Source: Propionibacterium sp. (GTDB lineage: Bacteria; Actinomycetota; Actinomycetes; Propionibacteriales; Propionibacteriaceae). Taken from it: 5,850 nt of DNA. The position numbers and the translations under genes are program-made. This document shows positions 1-5,701 of this stretch, piece by piece. Positions within the stretch are counted from its first letter, which is position 1. Each line of letters starts with the position of its first letter. The stretch lies in contig DURG01000141.1 in assembly GCA_012837465.1 (NCBI GenBank), forward strand, positions 1 through 5,850, in the 5' to 3' direction. Below the pieces are notes generated by a model that saw only the letters and a list, made by a program, of their open reading frames with translations, was not told the origin of the DNA and ran no database searches.

Positions 1-170
1 AGCGTCGTGGCGGCAGCCAGCGTTCCGGCGAGGGTGGTACGCGCCGCCGTCGCACGCGCCGCAGCACCGAGAGCGAGGGCGACCAGCCGGCCACCCAACC
101 CTCGGGCGAGCGCAAGCCGCGCCGTCGCCGCCGCACGCGCGCCGGCGTCGAGGTCAAGCCCGAGGCCTGA
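1..170 (+). CDS. C-terminal Arg-rich tail of a truncated protein, probably a DEAD-box RNA helicase
   Basis: Only the last 55 codons are in the window, read in frame 3 and ending at TGA 168-170. The peptide is low complexity, made of Arg, Gly, Ser, Glu and Pro, and has two basic blocks, TRRRRTRRST and KPRRRRRTRAG, separated by an acidic/Pro linker. Tails of this kind, disordered and RNA-binding, close many actinobacterial DEAD-box RNA helicases (RhlE-like); RNase E/G-type proteins can also carry them. No catalytic motif is visible, so the assignment rests on composition and on my recollection that such helicases sit near PHP-domain genes in actinobacteria. The stop codon lies 4 bp from the stop of the convergent trpS. 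The coding frame is well supported; the family name is a moderate guess. Confidence 0.5.
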   Translation, partial: RRGGSQRSGEGGTRRRRTRRSTESEGDQPATQPSGERKPRRRRRTRAGVEVKPEA

Positions 171-174
171 GCCC

Positions 175-1263
175 TCAGTACGTCATCTTCATCGCCGTCC
201 GGACCTCTTCCAAGGTCTGGTCGGCGATGTCGTTTGCGCGCTGGTTGCCACGGGCGAGGACGTCGCGCAGGTGGCCGGGATCTGCCACGAGTTCTGCGCG
301 GCGGGCACGGATGGCGGCGAACTTTTCGTTGACGGCCTCCGTGACGAGCTTCTTCAGCCCGCCACCACCGCCGTCGCCGATCTCCGCGGCCACCTCCACC
401 GGATCCCGGTCGAGGCAGAGCGCGGCCAGGTTGACCAGGTTGGACACCTCGGGCCGGTTCGCCGGGTCATAGGTGATGTGGCGGTCCGAATCCGTGACGG
501 CGCGCTTGAGCAGCTTCGCGGTCTCCTCGGCCGTCATGCCGATCTCGATGGTGTTGTTCTTCGACTTGCTCATCTTCGTGCCATCCAGGCCGAGGACGGT
601 GCCGGACTTGCTGAGGAGGGCCTCGGGGCTGGGGAACACGGGGCGGGACTCGTCCGCGCGTCCGTAGCGCTCATCGAAGCGGCGGGCGATGACGCGCGCC
701 TGCTCGAGGTGCGGCAGCTGATCCTTGCCGACCGGGACGAGGTTGGCCTTGCAGAACAGGATGTCTGCCGCCTGGTGCACCGGGTAGGTGAGCATGAGGC
801 CGGACATGGGGCGGTCCCCCGTGTCGTCCGTCTCGGCCTTCACCGTGGGGTTGCGGCGCAGTTCCGCGTCCGTGACCACGGACAGGAACGGCAGCATGAG
901 TTGGTTGAGCGCGGGCACCGCGGAGTGGGTGAAGAAGGTCACCTGCTCTTCGTCGAGCCCGGCGGCCAGGTAATCGGCCAGCAGCGAGAAGACGCGCTCC
1001 CGGATGGGGCCCACGCCGTCGCGATCCGTGATGACCTGGTAGTCAGCGATGAGCACCATGGTCTCGACGCCCAGCCCTGCGAGCCGGACCCGGTTCTCCA
1101 GGGAACCGAAGTAGTGGCCGATGTGCAGGTTGCCCGTGGGCCGGTCACCGGTGAGGATCCGGAACTTGCCGGGATCCTTCAGCAACTCCGCTTCGATCTC
1201 CAAGCTGCGCTGGGTGGAGCGCGCGAGCGACGCGTCGATGTCGAGGGAGACCTCGTCGGACAT
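175..1263 (-). CDS. trpS: Tryptophanyl-tRNA synthetase (TrpRS), HIGH-type
   Basis: This cytoplasmic class I aminoacyl-tRNA synthetase of 362 aa charges tRNA-Trp with tryptophan using ATP. The Rossmann-fold start TGDRPTGNLHIGHY carries the HIGH signature at residues 47-50. KMSKS is at 230-234. The family motifs YPVHQAADIL (160-169) and VGKDQ (178-182) are present. I chose ATG 1263 because AGTGAGG (1276-1270) sits 6 nt upstream; a GTG four codons earlier (1275) lies inside that ribosome-binding site. About 35 residues precede the first conserved strand, a longer N-terminus than the E. coli enzyme has. The C-terminal half contains a DGGGGG stretch. The HIGH (not T-I/L-G-N) signature and the ENRVRL segment resemble the second TrpRS type, such as Deinococcus TrpRS II and the indolmycin-tolerant actinobacterial copies. 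Whether this is the only TrpRS of the genome cannot be seen. The gene follows the PHP gene by 60 bp on the same strand. Confidence 0.96.
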   Translation of the reverse strand: MSDEVSLDIDASLARSTQRSLEIEAELLKDPGKFRILTGDRPTGNLHIGHYFGSLENRVRLAGLGVETMVLIADYQVITDRDGVGPIRERVFSLLADYLAAGLDEEQVTFFTHSAVPALNQLMLPFLSVVTDAELRRNPTVKAETDDTGDRPMSGLMLTYPVHQAADILFCKANLVPVGKDQLPHLEQARVIARRFDERYGRADESRPVFPSPEALLSKSGTVLGLDGTKMSKSKNNTIEIGMTAEETAKLLKRAVTDSDRHITYDPANRPEVSNLVNLAALCLDRDPVEVAAEIGDGGGGGLKKLVTEAVNEKFAAIRARRAELVADPGHLRDVLARGNQRANDIADQTLEEVRTAMKMTY

Positions 1264-1302
1264 GGTGTACCTCACTTGGGATCTGACGGATGTGCGGCTC
1301 CA

Positions 1303-1308
1303 AGCTTA
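1303..1308 (-). promoter_or_regulatory. Possible -10 box for trpS
   Basis: TAAGCT on the minus strand fits the actinobacterial TAnnnT -10 pattern. It would start transcription near 1296, giving a ~33-nt leader that includes the AGTGAGG ribosome-binding site. No convincing -35 is visible, and trpS could equally be read through from the PHP gene upstream. Confidence 0.3.
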
Positions 1309-1323
1309 GCCCCCGGTGCCGGA

Positions 1324-2178
1324 TCAGACGATCTGGCCACCCCGGCGCTTGATGCGGGCCATGAGGTCCCGGAAGGCGGACTTGCGGGTCAGGTGTGCGC
1401 CCAGGGGGTTGTTCTTCTTGCCGAGGCCGTGGTAGTCGCTGGAGCCGGTACGGACCAGGCCCAGGCGGCCACCCATCTCGAACAGGAGCGCGCGTGACTC
1501 GTCGTCGTGGTCCGGGTGGTCCACCTCGATGCCCTCGAGCCCGTAGGTGTCGATCAACTGCTGCAGGTAGGGCGCGTCGATGACCTCGCGGCCGCGGCGG
1601 GCCCACGGATGCGCGATCACGGCCACGCCCTTGGCACCGTGGATGAGTTCGATGCCGCGCTCCAGCGAGCAGGCGTAGCGCTTCACGTAGCCGGGGCGGT
1701 CCTCCGCCAGCCACTCGGTGAAGGCCTCGTCGCGATCCGCCACGTAGCCCTTCTCGACCAGCGCATCCGCAACGTGGGGGCGACCCATCGCGGGCGAACC
1801 CATGGCGACGCGGGTGACGTCGTCCATCGTGAGTTCGAGGCCGCACTCGTTGAGCTTCTGCACCATCTGGGGCAGGCGCGCGCTGCGACCGTGTCGGATG
1901 CGGCCGAGTTCCTCGCCGAGGTCGCGGTTGTAGGTGTCGCAGCCGTAGCCCAGCAGGTGAACCGCGCGGCCCTCGACCTCCGTCGACATCTCCAGCCCAC
2001 ACACGACCTTCACGCCGATGCGCTTGCCGGCCTCCTGCGCCTCGAGGATGCCGCCGAAGGTATCGTGGTCCGTCAGGGCGATGACGTCGAGGTCGGCTTG
2101 GAAGGCCTTCATCACCAGGGTCGTCGGAGTATCGGTGCCGTCCGAGACGCGCGAGTGGGTGTGCAGGTCGATTCTCAT
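1324..2178 (-). CDS. PHP-domain metal-dependent phosphoesterase
   Basis: This 284-aa cytoplasmic protein is of the PHP (polymerase and histidinol phosphatase) superfamily, a TIM-like barrel with a multi-metal site that hydrolyses phosphate esters. Metal-ligand motifs appear in order: DLHTHS (residues 4-9) with D13, TDHD (36-39), E63 in CGLEMS, H74 in HLLGY, the inserted-domain signature GRPHVADAL (132-140), IAHPW (188-192), and the terminal SDYHG (247-251). This order matches the 3',5'-nucleoside bisphosphate phosphatase / YciV (RnaAM) branch, which acts on pAp-like nucleotides or short RNA 5' ends; the exact substrate is inference. ATG 2178 is chosen because MRIDLHTHS is the canonical family start and because a -10 box lies 7 nt upstream. 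An in-frame ATG at 2187 overlaps that box. The gene is divergent from the DUF2505 gene and runs towards trpS. Confidence 0.92.
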   Translation of the reverse strand: MRIDLHTHSRVSDGTDTPTTLVMKAFQADLDVIALTDHDTFGGILEAQEAGKRIGVKVVCGLEMSTEVEGRAVHLLGYGCDTYNRDLGEELGRIRHGRSARLPQMVQKLNECGLELTMDDVTRVAMGSPAMGRPHVADALVEKGYVADRDEAFTEWLAEDRPGYVKRYACSLERGIELIHGAKGVAVIAHPWARRGREVIDAPYLQQLIDTYGLEGIEVDHPDHDDESRALLFEMGGRLGLVRTGSSDYHGLGKKNNPLGAHLTRKSAFRDLMARIKRRGGQIV

Positions 2179-2185
2179 GGCCCTC

Positions 2186-2191
2186 ATCCTA
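2186..2191 (-). promoter_or_regulatory. -10 box of a leaderless promoter for the PHP gene
   Basis: TAGGAT on the minus strand is followed by exactly 7 nt (GAGGGCC) and then ATG 2178, so transcription should begin at or next to the start codon. A short GAGGG lies only 2 nt from the ATG, too close for a normal Shine-Dalgarno site. No clear -35 is visible. Confidence 0.5.
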
Positions 2192-2199
2192 GGGAACTG

Positions 2200-2220
2200 C
2201 TCCCACGTTTTCGTGGGGAG
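2200..2220. repeat. Inverted repeat in divergent promoter region (candidate operator)
   Basis: CTCCCACG (2200-2207), a TTTT centre (2208-2211) and CGTGGGGAG (2212-2220) form an inverted repeat with one extra G in the right arm. It covers about -22 to -42 of the inferred PHP start and about -35 to -55 of the inferred DUF2505 start. A protein bound here could therefore affect both genes. No regulator is identifiable. As RNA it would also fold into a short hairpin. Confidence 0.4.
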
Positions 2221-2241
2221 GGCCATATGTCTCACCACCAG

Positions 2242-2247
2242 TACCCT
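2242..2247 (+). promoter_or_regulatory. -10 box of a leaderless promoter for the DUF2505 gene
   Basis: TACCCT is followed by 7 nt (TGATGAC) and then ATG 2255, the same geometry as on the opposite strand for the PHP gene. No Shine-Dalgarno-like sequence precedes the ATG, which supports a leaderless start. The -35 region has no recognisable consensus. Confidence 0.45.
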
Positions 2248-2254
2248 TGATGAC

Positions 2255-2728
2255 ATGGACCTGGATTACACCCACACCTATGCCGCCGATCCCCAGCGGG
2301 TCGTCGGCCTCCTCCGCAACGCAGACTTCATCGCCGACGTGGCCCGCCACGCAGGCGCCACCGAGCATTCCGTCGACATCACCGACGAGGCCTCGACGCT
2401 GACGATGTCGCTGCCCGTGCCCGCCTCGATCGCCAAGTTCGTCGGCTCGACGATGAAGCTGAAGCAGGTCTTCCGCTTCGGTGAGCCCGCCGCCGATGGC
2501 AGCATCCGCGGCACGGTGGACGTGGACGTGCCGGGCATGCCTGTTGACGTCAACGCCAACGCCGCCATGCTTCCGCAGGGTGACGGCACCACGCAGGGCC
2601 GCTACACCGGTGACCTGAAGGTCAAGATCCCGCTCGTGGGCAAGAAGGTCGAGTCCCAGGTCGAGCCCTACATCCGCCAGGCCTTCGCCGGCCTCGAGCG
2701 TCGCGCGGCCGACTGGCTCAGCCGCTGA
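2255..2728 (+). CDS. DUF2505 family protein (SRPBCC/START-like fold)
   Basis: The gene encodes a 157-aa soluble protein with no signal peptide or membrane segment. It looks like the actinobacterial DUF2505 family: an N-terminal strand MDLDYTHTYAADPQRV, a central FVGSTMKLKQVFRF (about residues 66-79), and the C-terminal TGDLKVKIPLVGKKVE followed by a helix ending LERRAADWLSR. This layout fits a helix-grip (SRPBCC) fold with a hydrophobic cavity and a long closing helix. A lipid-like or hydrophobic ligand is expected from the fold, but none is known to me. ATG 2255 is preferred because the family starts at this strand and the leaderless promoter points to it; frame-2 extension further upstream runs antisense through the PHP gene. 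It converges on ku with only 15 bp between the stops. Confidence 0.8.
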   Translation: MDLDYTHTYAADPQRVVGLLRNADFIADVARHAGATEHSVDITDEASTLTMSLPVPASIAKFVGSTMKLKQVFRFGEPAADGSIRGTVDVDVPGMPVDVNANAAMLPQGDGTTQGRYTGDLKVKIPLVGKKVESQVEPYIRQAFAGLERRAADWLSR

Positions 2729-2739
2729 CCCATCCGGCG

Positions 2740-2768
2740 GGCCTCAGCCGGCCTTGCTGGCTGAGGCC
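2740..2768. terminator. Strong hairpin between convergent DUF2505 and ku genes, likely bidirectional terminator
   Basis: GGCCTCAGCC (2740-2749) and GGCTGAGGCC (2759-2768) are perfect 10-bp arms. The stem can extend inward through G2750-T2758 (wobble), G2751-C2757 and C2752-G2756 to a 3-nt CTT loop. It begins 12 bp after the DUF2505 stop and lies across the ku stop codon, so its right arm encodes the last residues of Ku. No T-tract follows on either strand, as is common for actinobacterial terminators. Confidence 0.6.
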
Positions 2769-3553
2769 TCCTCGCGACGCTTCTTCGCCGCGTCCACCGA
2801 GGCCTTGAGCGCGGCCATGAGGTCGACGACGTCGCCCGTGGGCGCCGACGTGTCGGCCTGGTCCGGCACCTCGACGCCGGAGAGCTTCGCCTCGACCACC
2901 TCGAGCAGCGCCTCCCGGTACGAATCGGTGTAGGCCTCGGGGTCGAACTCCCCCTCCAACTGCGCGATGAGCAGCTTGGCCATCTCGATCTCGGCGTCGG
3001 AGATCTTCACCTCGTCAGACGGGGCCGCGAACTCGCCATCGCGCAACTCGTCCGGCCAGTACATGGTGTGCATCAGCAGCAGGTCGTCCTTGGCGCGGAT
3101 CAGCGCCAGCGACTCGCGGCTGCGCAGCGCCACCTTCACCACCGCGACCTTGTCCTCCTTGGCCAGCGCCTCGCGCAGCAGGACGTAGGGCTTCTGGCCG
3201 GCCTGCTCGGCCTCCAGGAAGTAGGTGCGCTGGAAGAACGTGGGGTCCACCTCGTGCTCGTCGACGAACTGGACCACGTCGACGCTCTTGAGCGTGGTCA
3301 GTGGGAGGTTCGAGAAGTCCTCATCCGTGAGGATCGCCATGCGGCCGTCGGTGGCCTCGTAGCCCTTCGCGATGTCGGCGAACTGGACCACCTCGCCGCA
3401 CTTCTCGCAGACGCGTTGGTAGCGGATCCGCCCGCCGTCGCTGGAGTGGACCTGACGGAAGCTGATGTCCTTGTCCTCGGTGGCGCCGTAGAGCTTCACT
3501 GGGATGGAGACGAGCCCGAACGAGATCGAGCCCTTCCAGATGGAGCGGGGCAT
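2744..3553 (-). CDS. ku: Non-homologous end-joining protein Ku
   Basis: Bacterial Ku is a homodimeric ring that binds double-strand DNA ends and recruits the ligase LigD. The 269 aa match the usual family length and look much like mycobacterial Ku: an N-terminal RSIWKGSISFGLVSIPVKLY, then RIRYQRVCEKCGEVV with a CxxC pair (Cys49/Cys52), then FLEAEQ, a KVALRSRESLALIR segment and MYWPDELRD. The C-terminal part, about residues 241-260 (DLMAALKASVDAAKKRR), corresponds to the minimal tail linked to LigD recruitment. A short Ser/Ala end follows, without the long Lys-rich extension seen in some Ku proteins. ATG 3553 has a perfect AGGAGG 8 nt upstream (3567-3562) and lies 1 bp after the stop of the DUF6912-like gene (TGACATG), indicating translational coupling. 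No ligD is in the window. Confidence 0.97.
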   Translation of the reverse strand: MPRSIWKGSISFGLVSIPVKLYGATEDKDISFRQVHSSDGGRIRYQRVCEKCGEVVQFADIAKGYEATDGRMAILTDEDFSNLPLTTLKSVDVVQFVDEHEVDPTFFQRTYFLEAEQAGQKPYVLLREALAKEDKVAVVKVALRSRESLALIRAKDDLLLMHTMYWPDELRDGEFAAPSDEVKISDAEIEMAKLLIAQLEGEFDPEAYTDSYREALLEVVEAKLSGVEVPDQADTSAPTGDVVDLMAALKASVDAAKKRREEASASKAG

Positions 3554-3554
3554 G

Positions 3555-4022
3555 TCAGTTGCCTCCTTGGTATTCGACCTTGTCGTTCCACAACAGGTCG
3601 TGGTTCTCCAGCAACTCCTGGACCTGCGGTTGGCCCCAAGCCTGGTCGATGGTCAGGCCCTTGGCGATCGCCGCGGCATCCGCGACGTCGACCCCGGGTT
3701 CCTCCGCGAACCACGAGATCATCGCGGACGGTGCGCACTGCCTCAGCACGACCTGCCCGTTGGCGGGGTCGACACCCTTCTCGAGCTGGCCCTCGTCGAC
3801 CTCTGCGACGACGACGATCCGCTCGCCGTGGGCGGACAGGCCGGCCACCGAGGCGAGCACCATGGCGGCGTGTTCAGCGTCCTCCATCTGGTCCTCGTCG
3901 TACTCCAGTTCGGCGAGCAGTTCGGGCGTGACCGTGTACGCGGTGCGGTCGACGACGGGCGGGCGGCCGGCGAAGACGCCGAGCTCCGACGAGGCGATGG
4001 GGATGAACACCAGTTGCTTCAC
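3555..4022 (-). CDS. DUF6912-like hypothetical protein upstream of ku
   Basis: The gene encodes a 155-aa acidic soluble protein, 155 codons plus stop, starting with GTG. It begins with a hydrophobic strand MKQLVFIPIASSEL, then TAYTVTPELLAEL, an acidic stretch ELEYDEDQMEDAEHAAMVLAS, a strand ERIVVVAEVDEG, and near the end a HDLLWNDKVEYQ segment. This order resembles the actinobacterial DUF6912 family, where a TPAL segment, an E-L-E-Y-A-A-M helix, a VVVA-D/E-V strand and a final H-(E/D)-L-L-W motif recur. Its biochemical role is unknown. The GTG start is supported by a -10 box 6 nt before it and by the absence of a ribosome-binding site. Its TGA stop is one base from the ku ATG, so the two are co-transcribed. 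Whether it acts in DNA repair is inference from that linkage only. Confidence 0.75.
   Translation of the reverse strand: MKQLVFIPIASSELGVFAGRPPVVDRTAYTVTPELLAELEYDEDQMEDAEHAAMVLASVAGLSAHGERIVVVAEVDEGQLEKGVDPANGQVVLRQCAPSAMISWFAEEPGVDVADAAAIAKGLTIDQAWGQPQVQELLENHDLLWNDKVEYQGGN
3562..3567 (-). promoter_or_regulatory. Ribosome-binding site of ku
   Basis: A perfect AGGAGG on the minus strand lies inside the last codons of the DUF6912-like gene, 8 nt before the ku ATG. It fixes the ku start and shows that Ku is translated from the shared mRNA. It is the clearest Shine-Dalgarno sequence in the window. Confidence 0.85.
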
Positions 4023-4028
4023 GTTGCC

Positions 4029-4034
4029 AGCCTA
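4029..4034 (-). promoter_or_regulatory. -10 box of a leaderless promoter for the DUF6912-ku operon
   Basis: TAGGCT on the minus strand is followed by 6 nt (GGCAAC) and then GTG 4022, so the transcript should begin at the start codon. This would be the promoter driving ku as well. No clear -35 is seen. Confidence 0.5.
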
Positions 4035-4090
4035 GTGCCGCGGAGGTGAGACGGCGAGGGTCCGCGTGCTCACACCACTCAAAATGGGGG

Positions 4091-4096
4091 TAGGTT
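4091..4096 (+). promoter_or_regulatory. -10 box for the lipoprotein operon
   Basis: TAGGTT lies 10 nt before ATG 4107. Transcription would start about 3-4 nt before the ATG, leaving no room for a ribosome-binding site. Together with the minus-strand box at 4029-4034 it makes the 84-bp gap 4023-4106 a divergent promoter region. I see no strong operator repeat in it. Confidence 0.45.
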
Positions 4097-4106
4097 CGAA
4101 GTCGCC

Positions 4107-4442
4107 ATGAAGATCCTGCTGCGCCTTCTCGTGTCCCTGTTCGCCGCCGTCGCGCTGGTCGCCTGTGGCGGGCCCGCGCCCGCACCCCCGCAGACGGTGG
4201 AGCTGACCATCCCGGACCCGCCCGGCGCCACGCAGCGCATCGAACTTCCGCTCGGCGCCGAGGTCACCATGCGGATCACCACCGCGATCGACGACCACGC
4301 CCACCTCCACGGCTATGAACTCGAGGAGTACACGGTGGCCGGCGAGACCATCGAGTGGGTGTTCACCGCCAACATGGCCGGCACGTACGAGCTCGAGTCG
4401 CACACCACCGATTCCATCTGGGCCGACGTGGTCGTGTCATGA
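4107..4442 (+). CDS. Small His-rich cupredoxin-like lipoprotein
   Basis: The gene encodes a 111-aa exported lipoprotein. The signal peptide MKILLRLLVSLFAAVALVAC ends in a lipobox L17-V-A-C20, so Cys20 should be lipidated and the mature protein held at the outer face of the membrane. A Pro-rich linker (23-39) leads to a single beta-sandwich-type domain (about 40-111). It has the pattern of actinobacterial cupredoxin-like proteins: a VTMRITTAIDDHAHLHGYELE strand, a central ETIEWVFTANMAGTYELES strand pair and a final ADVVV strand. His64, His66, His68 and His99 could bind a metal. There is no Cys apart from Cys20 and no C-terminal Cys-His-Met set, so a type 1 blue-copper centre is excluded. The stop overlaps the next start as ATGA, implying coupled translation and joint function with the membrane protein. 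Confidence 0.8.
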   Translation: MKILLRLLVSLFAAVALVACGGPAPAPPQTVELTIPDPPGATQRIELPLGAEVTMRITTAIDDHAHLHGYELEEYTVAGETIEWVFTANMAGTYELESHTTDSIWADVVVS

Positions 4443-5701
4443 TCCCCCTGCACGGGATCGCCTCACGCTCGGACCTGCCACTCCCCTTCGAGTTGGTCGT
4501 CGCGGGCGGCGCCGTCGTCCTGATCGTTACGTTCTGGGTGGCGCTGTTCGCCTGGAAGCGCTCGAAGTACCGGGATCTCAAGGGCCGCGAGATGCCGCGG
4601 CTCACCCGATTCGTCGACTCCCCCGCGTTCTCCCGCACTCTGCGCATCATCGTGGGCGCGGTGTGGCTGCTGATGGCAGTGTCGCTGTTCTTCGGCGTGG
4701 ACCGCATCGACAATCCCGTCCTGGGCTTCGTCTACGTGCTGCTCTGGGTGGGTCTGGTCCCCATCGCGCTACTCTTCGGCAACGTCTACCGTCGCACCAA
4801 CCCGCTGCGCCTGCTCCTGCGCTGGCGTGGTGCGACCGCTCCCGCCCCGTTCCAGTCGACCGCATCGGTGCTCCCCGCGGCGCTGGCGCTCATGGTGTTC
4901 CTCTACCTGGAACTGGTGCAGCCCGGCGGCGCCACGGTGCCCGTGGTGCGCTGGTTCGCCATCGCCTGGGTGCTGTGGGTTGTGGGCGGCGCCCTGTTGC
5001 GCGGCCAGCGCTGGATCCAGCAGGCGGACCCCTTCGAGGCGTATTCGCGGACGGTGGCGCACATGTCGCCGTGGGCGCGCAACGAGCGCGGCGTCATCAT
5101 GTGGACCAACCCGCTGCGCAACCTGGCCTCGTGGCGCGTCCCGAAGCACCTCGCCCTGCTCACCTGCATCCTGCTGGGTGGCACCCTGTTCGACGCCCTG
5201 TCGAACACTGCCTGGTGGGTGCGGGGCACGCAGCACCTCGAGGGCTGGCTGTGGCCCGTGAGCGCCCTGGGCATGTTCGCCTCGATGGGTGTGGTCTACG
5301 GCCTCTTCTGGCTCGGTACCCGCCCGTACAAGGGCCTCACGATGGATGCTCTGGCCCCCGGCCTTGTGCCGCTGGTCGTGGGCTACGCGCTGTCGCACTA
5401 CGGGACGATGCTCTATCTGGAGGGCCAGCGCACGCTGATCCGCTTCAGCGACCCGCTGGGCAACGGCGCCAACCTGTTCGGCACCATCGACCTGGCCCCG
5501 AGCACGACGATGTTCATGTTCCCGACCTTCATCGCCGTGGTCCAGGTGCTCCTCATCGTCGGCGGCCACGCCCTTGGCGTGCTGGTGACCCACGACATCG
5601 CCCTGCGCACCGCCCCCAGCGGCGCGAAGGTGCACCTGCCGCTGCTCGGCATGATGGTGGTCTTCACCATGGGCGGCCTGCTCCTGATGTTCGGAGGCTG
5701 A
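4439..5701 (+). CDS. Polytopic membrane protein (~10 TM), uncharacterised actinobacterial family
   Basis: The 420-aa integral membrane protein has hydrophobic segments near residues 18-39, 69-87, 95-114, 143-160, 170-187, 237-255, 272-292, 305-326, 362-383 and 399-418. The N-terminus HGIASRSDLPLP, the loop FGNVYRRTNPLR (113-124), ADPFEAYSRTVAHMSP (196-211), LFDALSNTAWW (250-260), the SHYGTMLYLEGQ segment (319-330) and GHALGVLVTHD (376-386) resemble a widespread bacterial membrane family without an established role. Polar residues in or beside membrane segments (His320, His377, His385, Asp386) could be a metal or cofactor site. I recall that some related database entries carry a fenitrothion hydrolase name; I see no hydrolase motif and would not transfer it. 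ATG 4439 overlaps the lipoprotein stop (ATGA) and has no Shine-Dalgarno, so it depends on coupled translation. Confidence 0.85.
   Translation: MIPLHGIASRSDLPLPFELVVAGGAVVLIVTFWVALFAWKRSKYRDLKGREMPRLTRFVDSPAFSRTLRIIVGAVWLLMAVSLFFGVDRIDNPVLGFVYVLLWVGLVPIALLFGNVYRRTNPLRLLLRWRGATAPAPFQSTASVLPAALALMVFLYLELVQPGGATVPVVRWFAIAWVLWVVGGALLRGQRWIQQADPFEAYSRTVAHMSPWARNERGVIMWTNPLRNLASWRVPKHLALLTCILLGGTLFDALSNTAWWVRGTQHLEGWLWPVSALGMFASMGVVYGLFWLGTRPYKGLTMDALAPGLVPLVVGYALSHYGTMLYLEGQRTLIRFSDPLGNGANLFGTIDLAPSTTMFMFPTFIAVVQVLLIVGGHALGVLVTHDIALRTAPSGAKVHLPLLGMMVVFTMGGLLLMFGG

Noticed and set aside
167..178. CTGAGCCCTCAG palindrome holding the stop codons of both convergent genes
   Set aside because: The arms are only 4-5 bp with almost no loop, too weak to call a terminator. 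It probably arises from two TGA stops facing each other.
7..1497. 496-codon open frame on the plus strand
   Set aside because: It runs antisense through trpS and the PHP gene. Its Ala/Arg/Val/His-rich translation is the usual mirror of a high-GC gene, and it has no recognisable motif.
1145..2002. 285-codon open frame on the minus strand
   Set aside because: It is an out-of-frame reading of the PHP gene and the trpS 5' end, with Arg/Pro/Gly-rich low-complexity translation.
1507..2250. 247-codon open frame on the plus strand
   Set aside because: It is antisense to the PHP gene, whose metal motifs are unmistakable; the translation looks like a GC shadow.
3068..3931. 287-codon open frame on the plus strand
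   Set aside because: It is antisense to ku and the DUF6912-like gene, both supported by family motifs and a coupled junction.
2728..4022. A complete NHEJ or DNA-defence island around ku
   Set aside because: No ligase, polymerase, nuclease or other defence gene accompanies ku here; only an uncharacterised small protein does.
4047..4076. GTGAG...CTCAC inverted repeat in the 4023-4106 gap
   Set aside because: The 5-bp arms are separated by ~18 nt, which is within chance for this composition.
4769..5635. 288-codon and neighbouring minus-strand open frames
   Set aside because: They mirror the 10-TM membrane protein. Their His/Gln/Arg-rich composition is that of antisense high-GC sequence.
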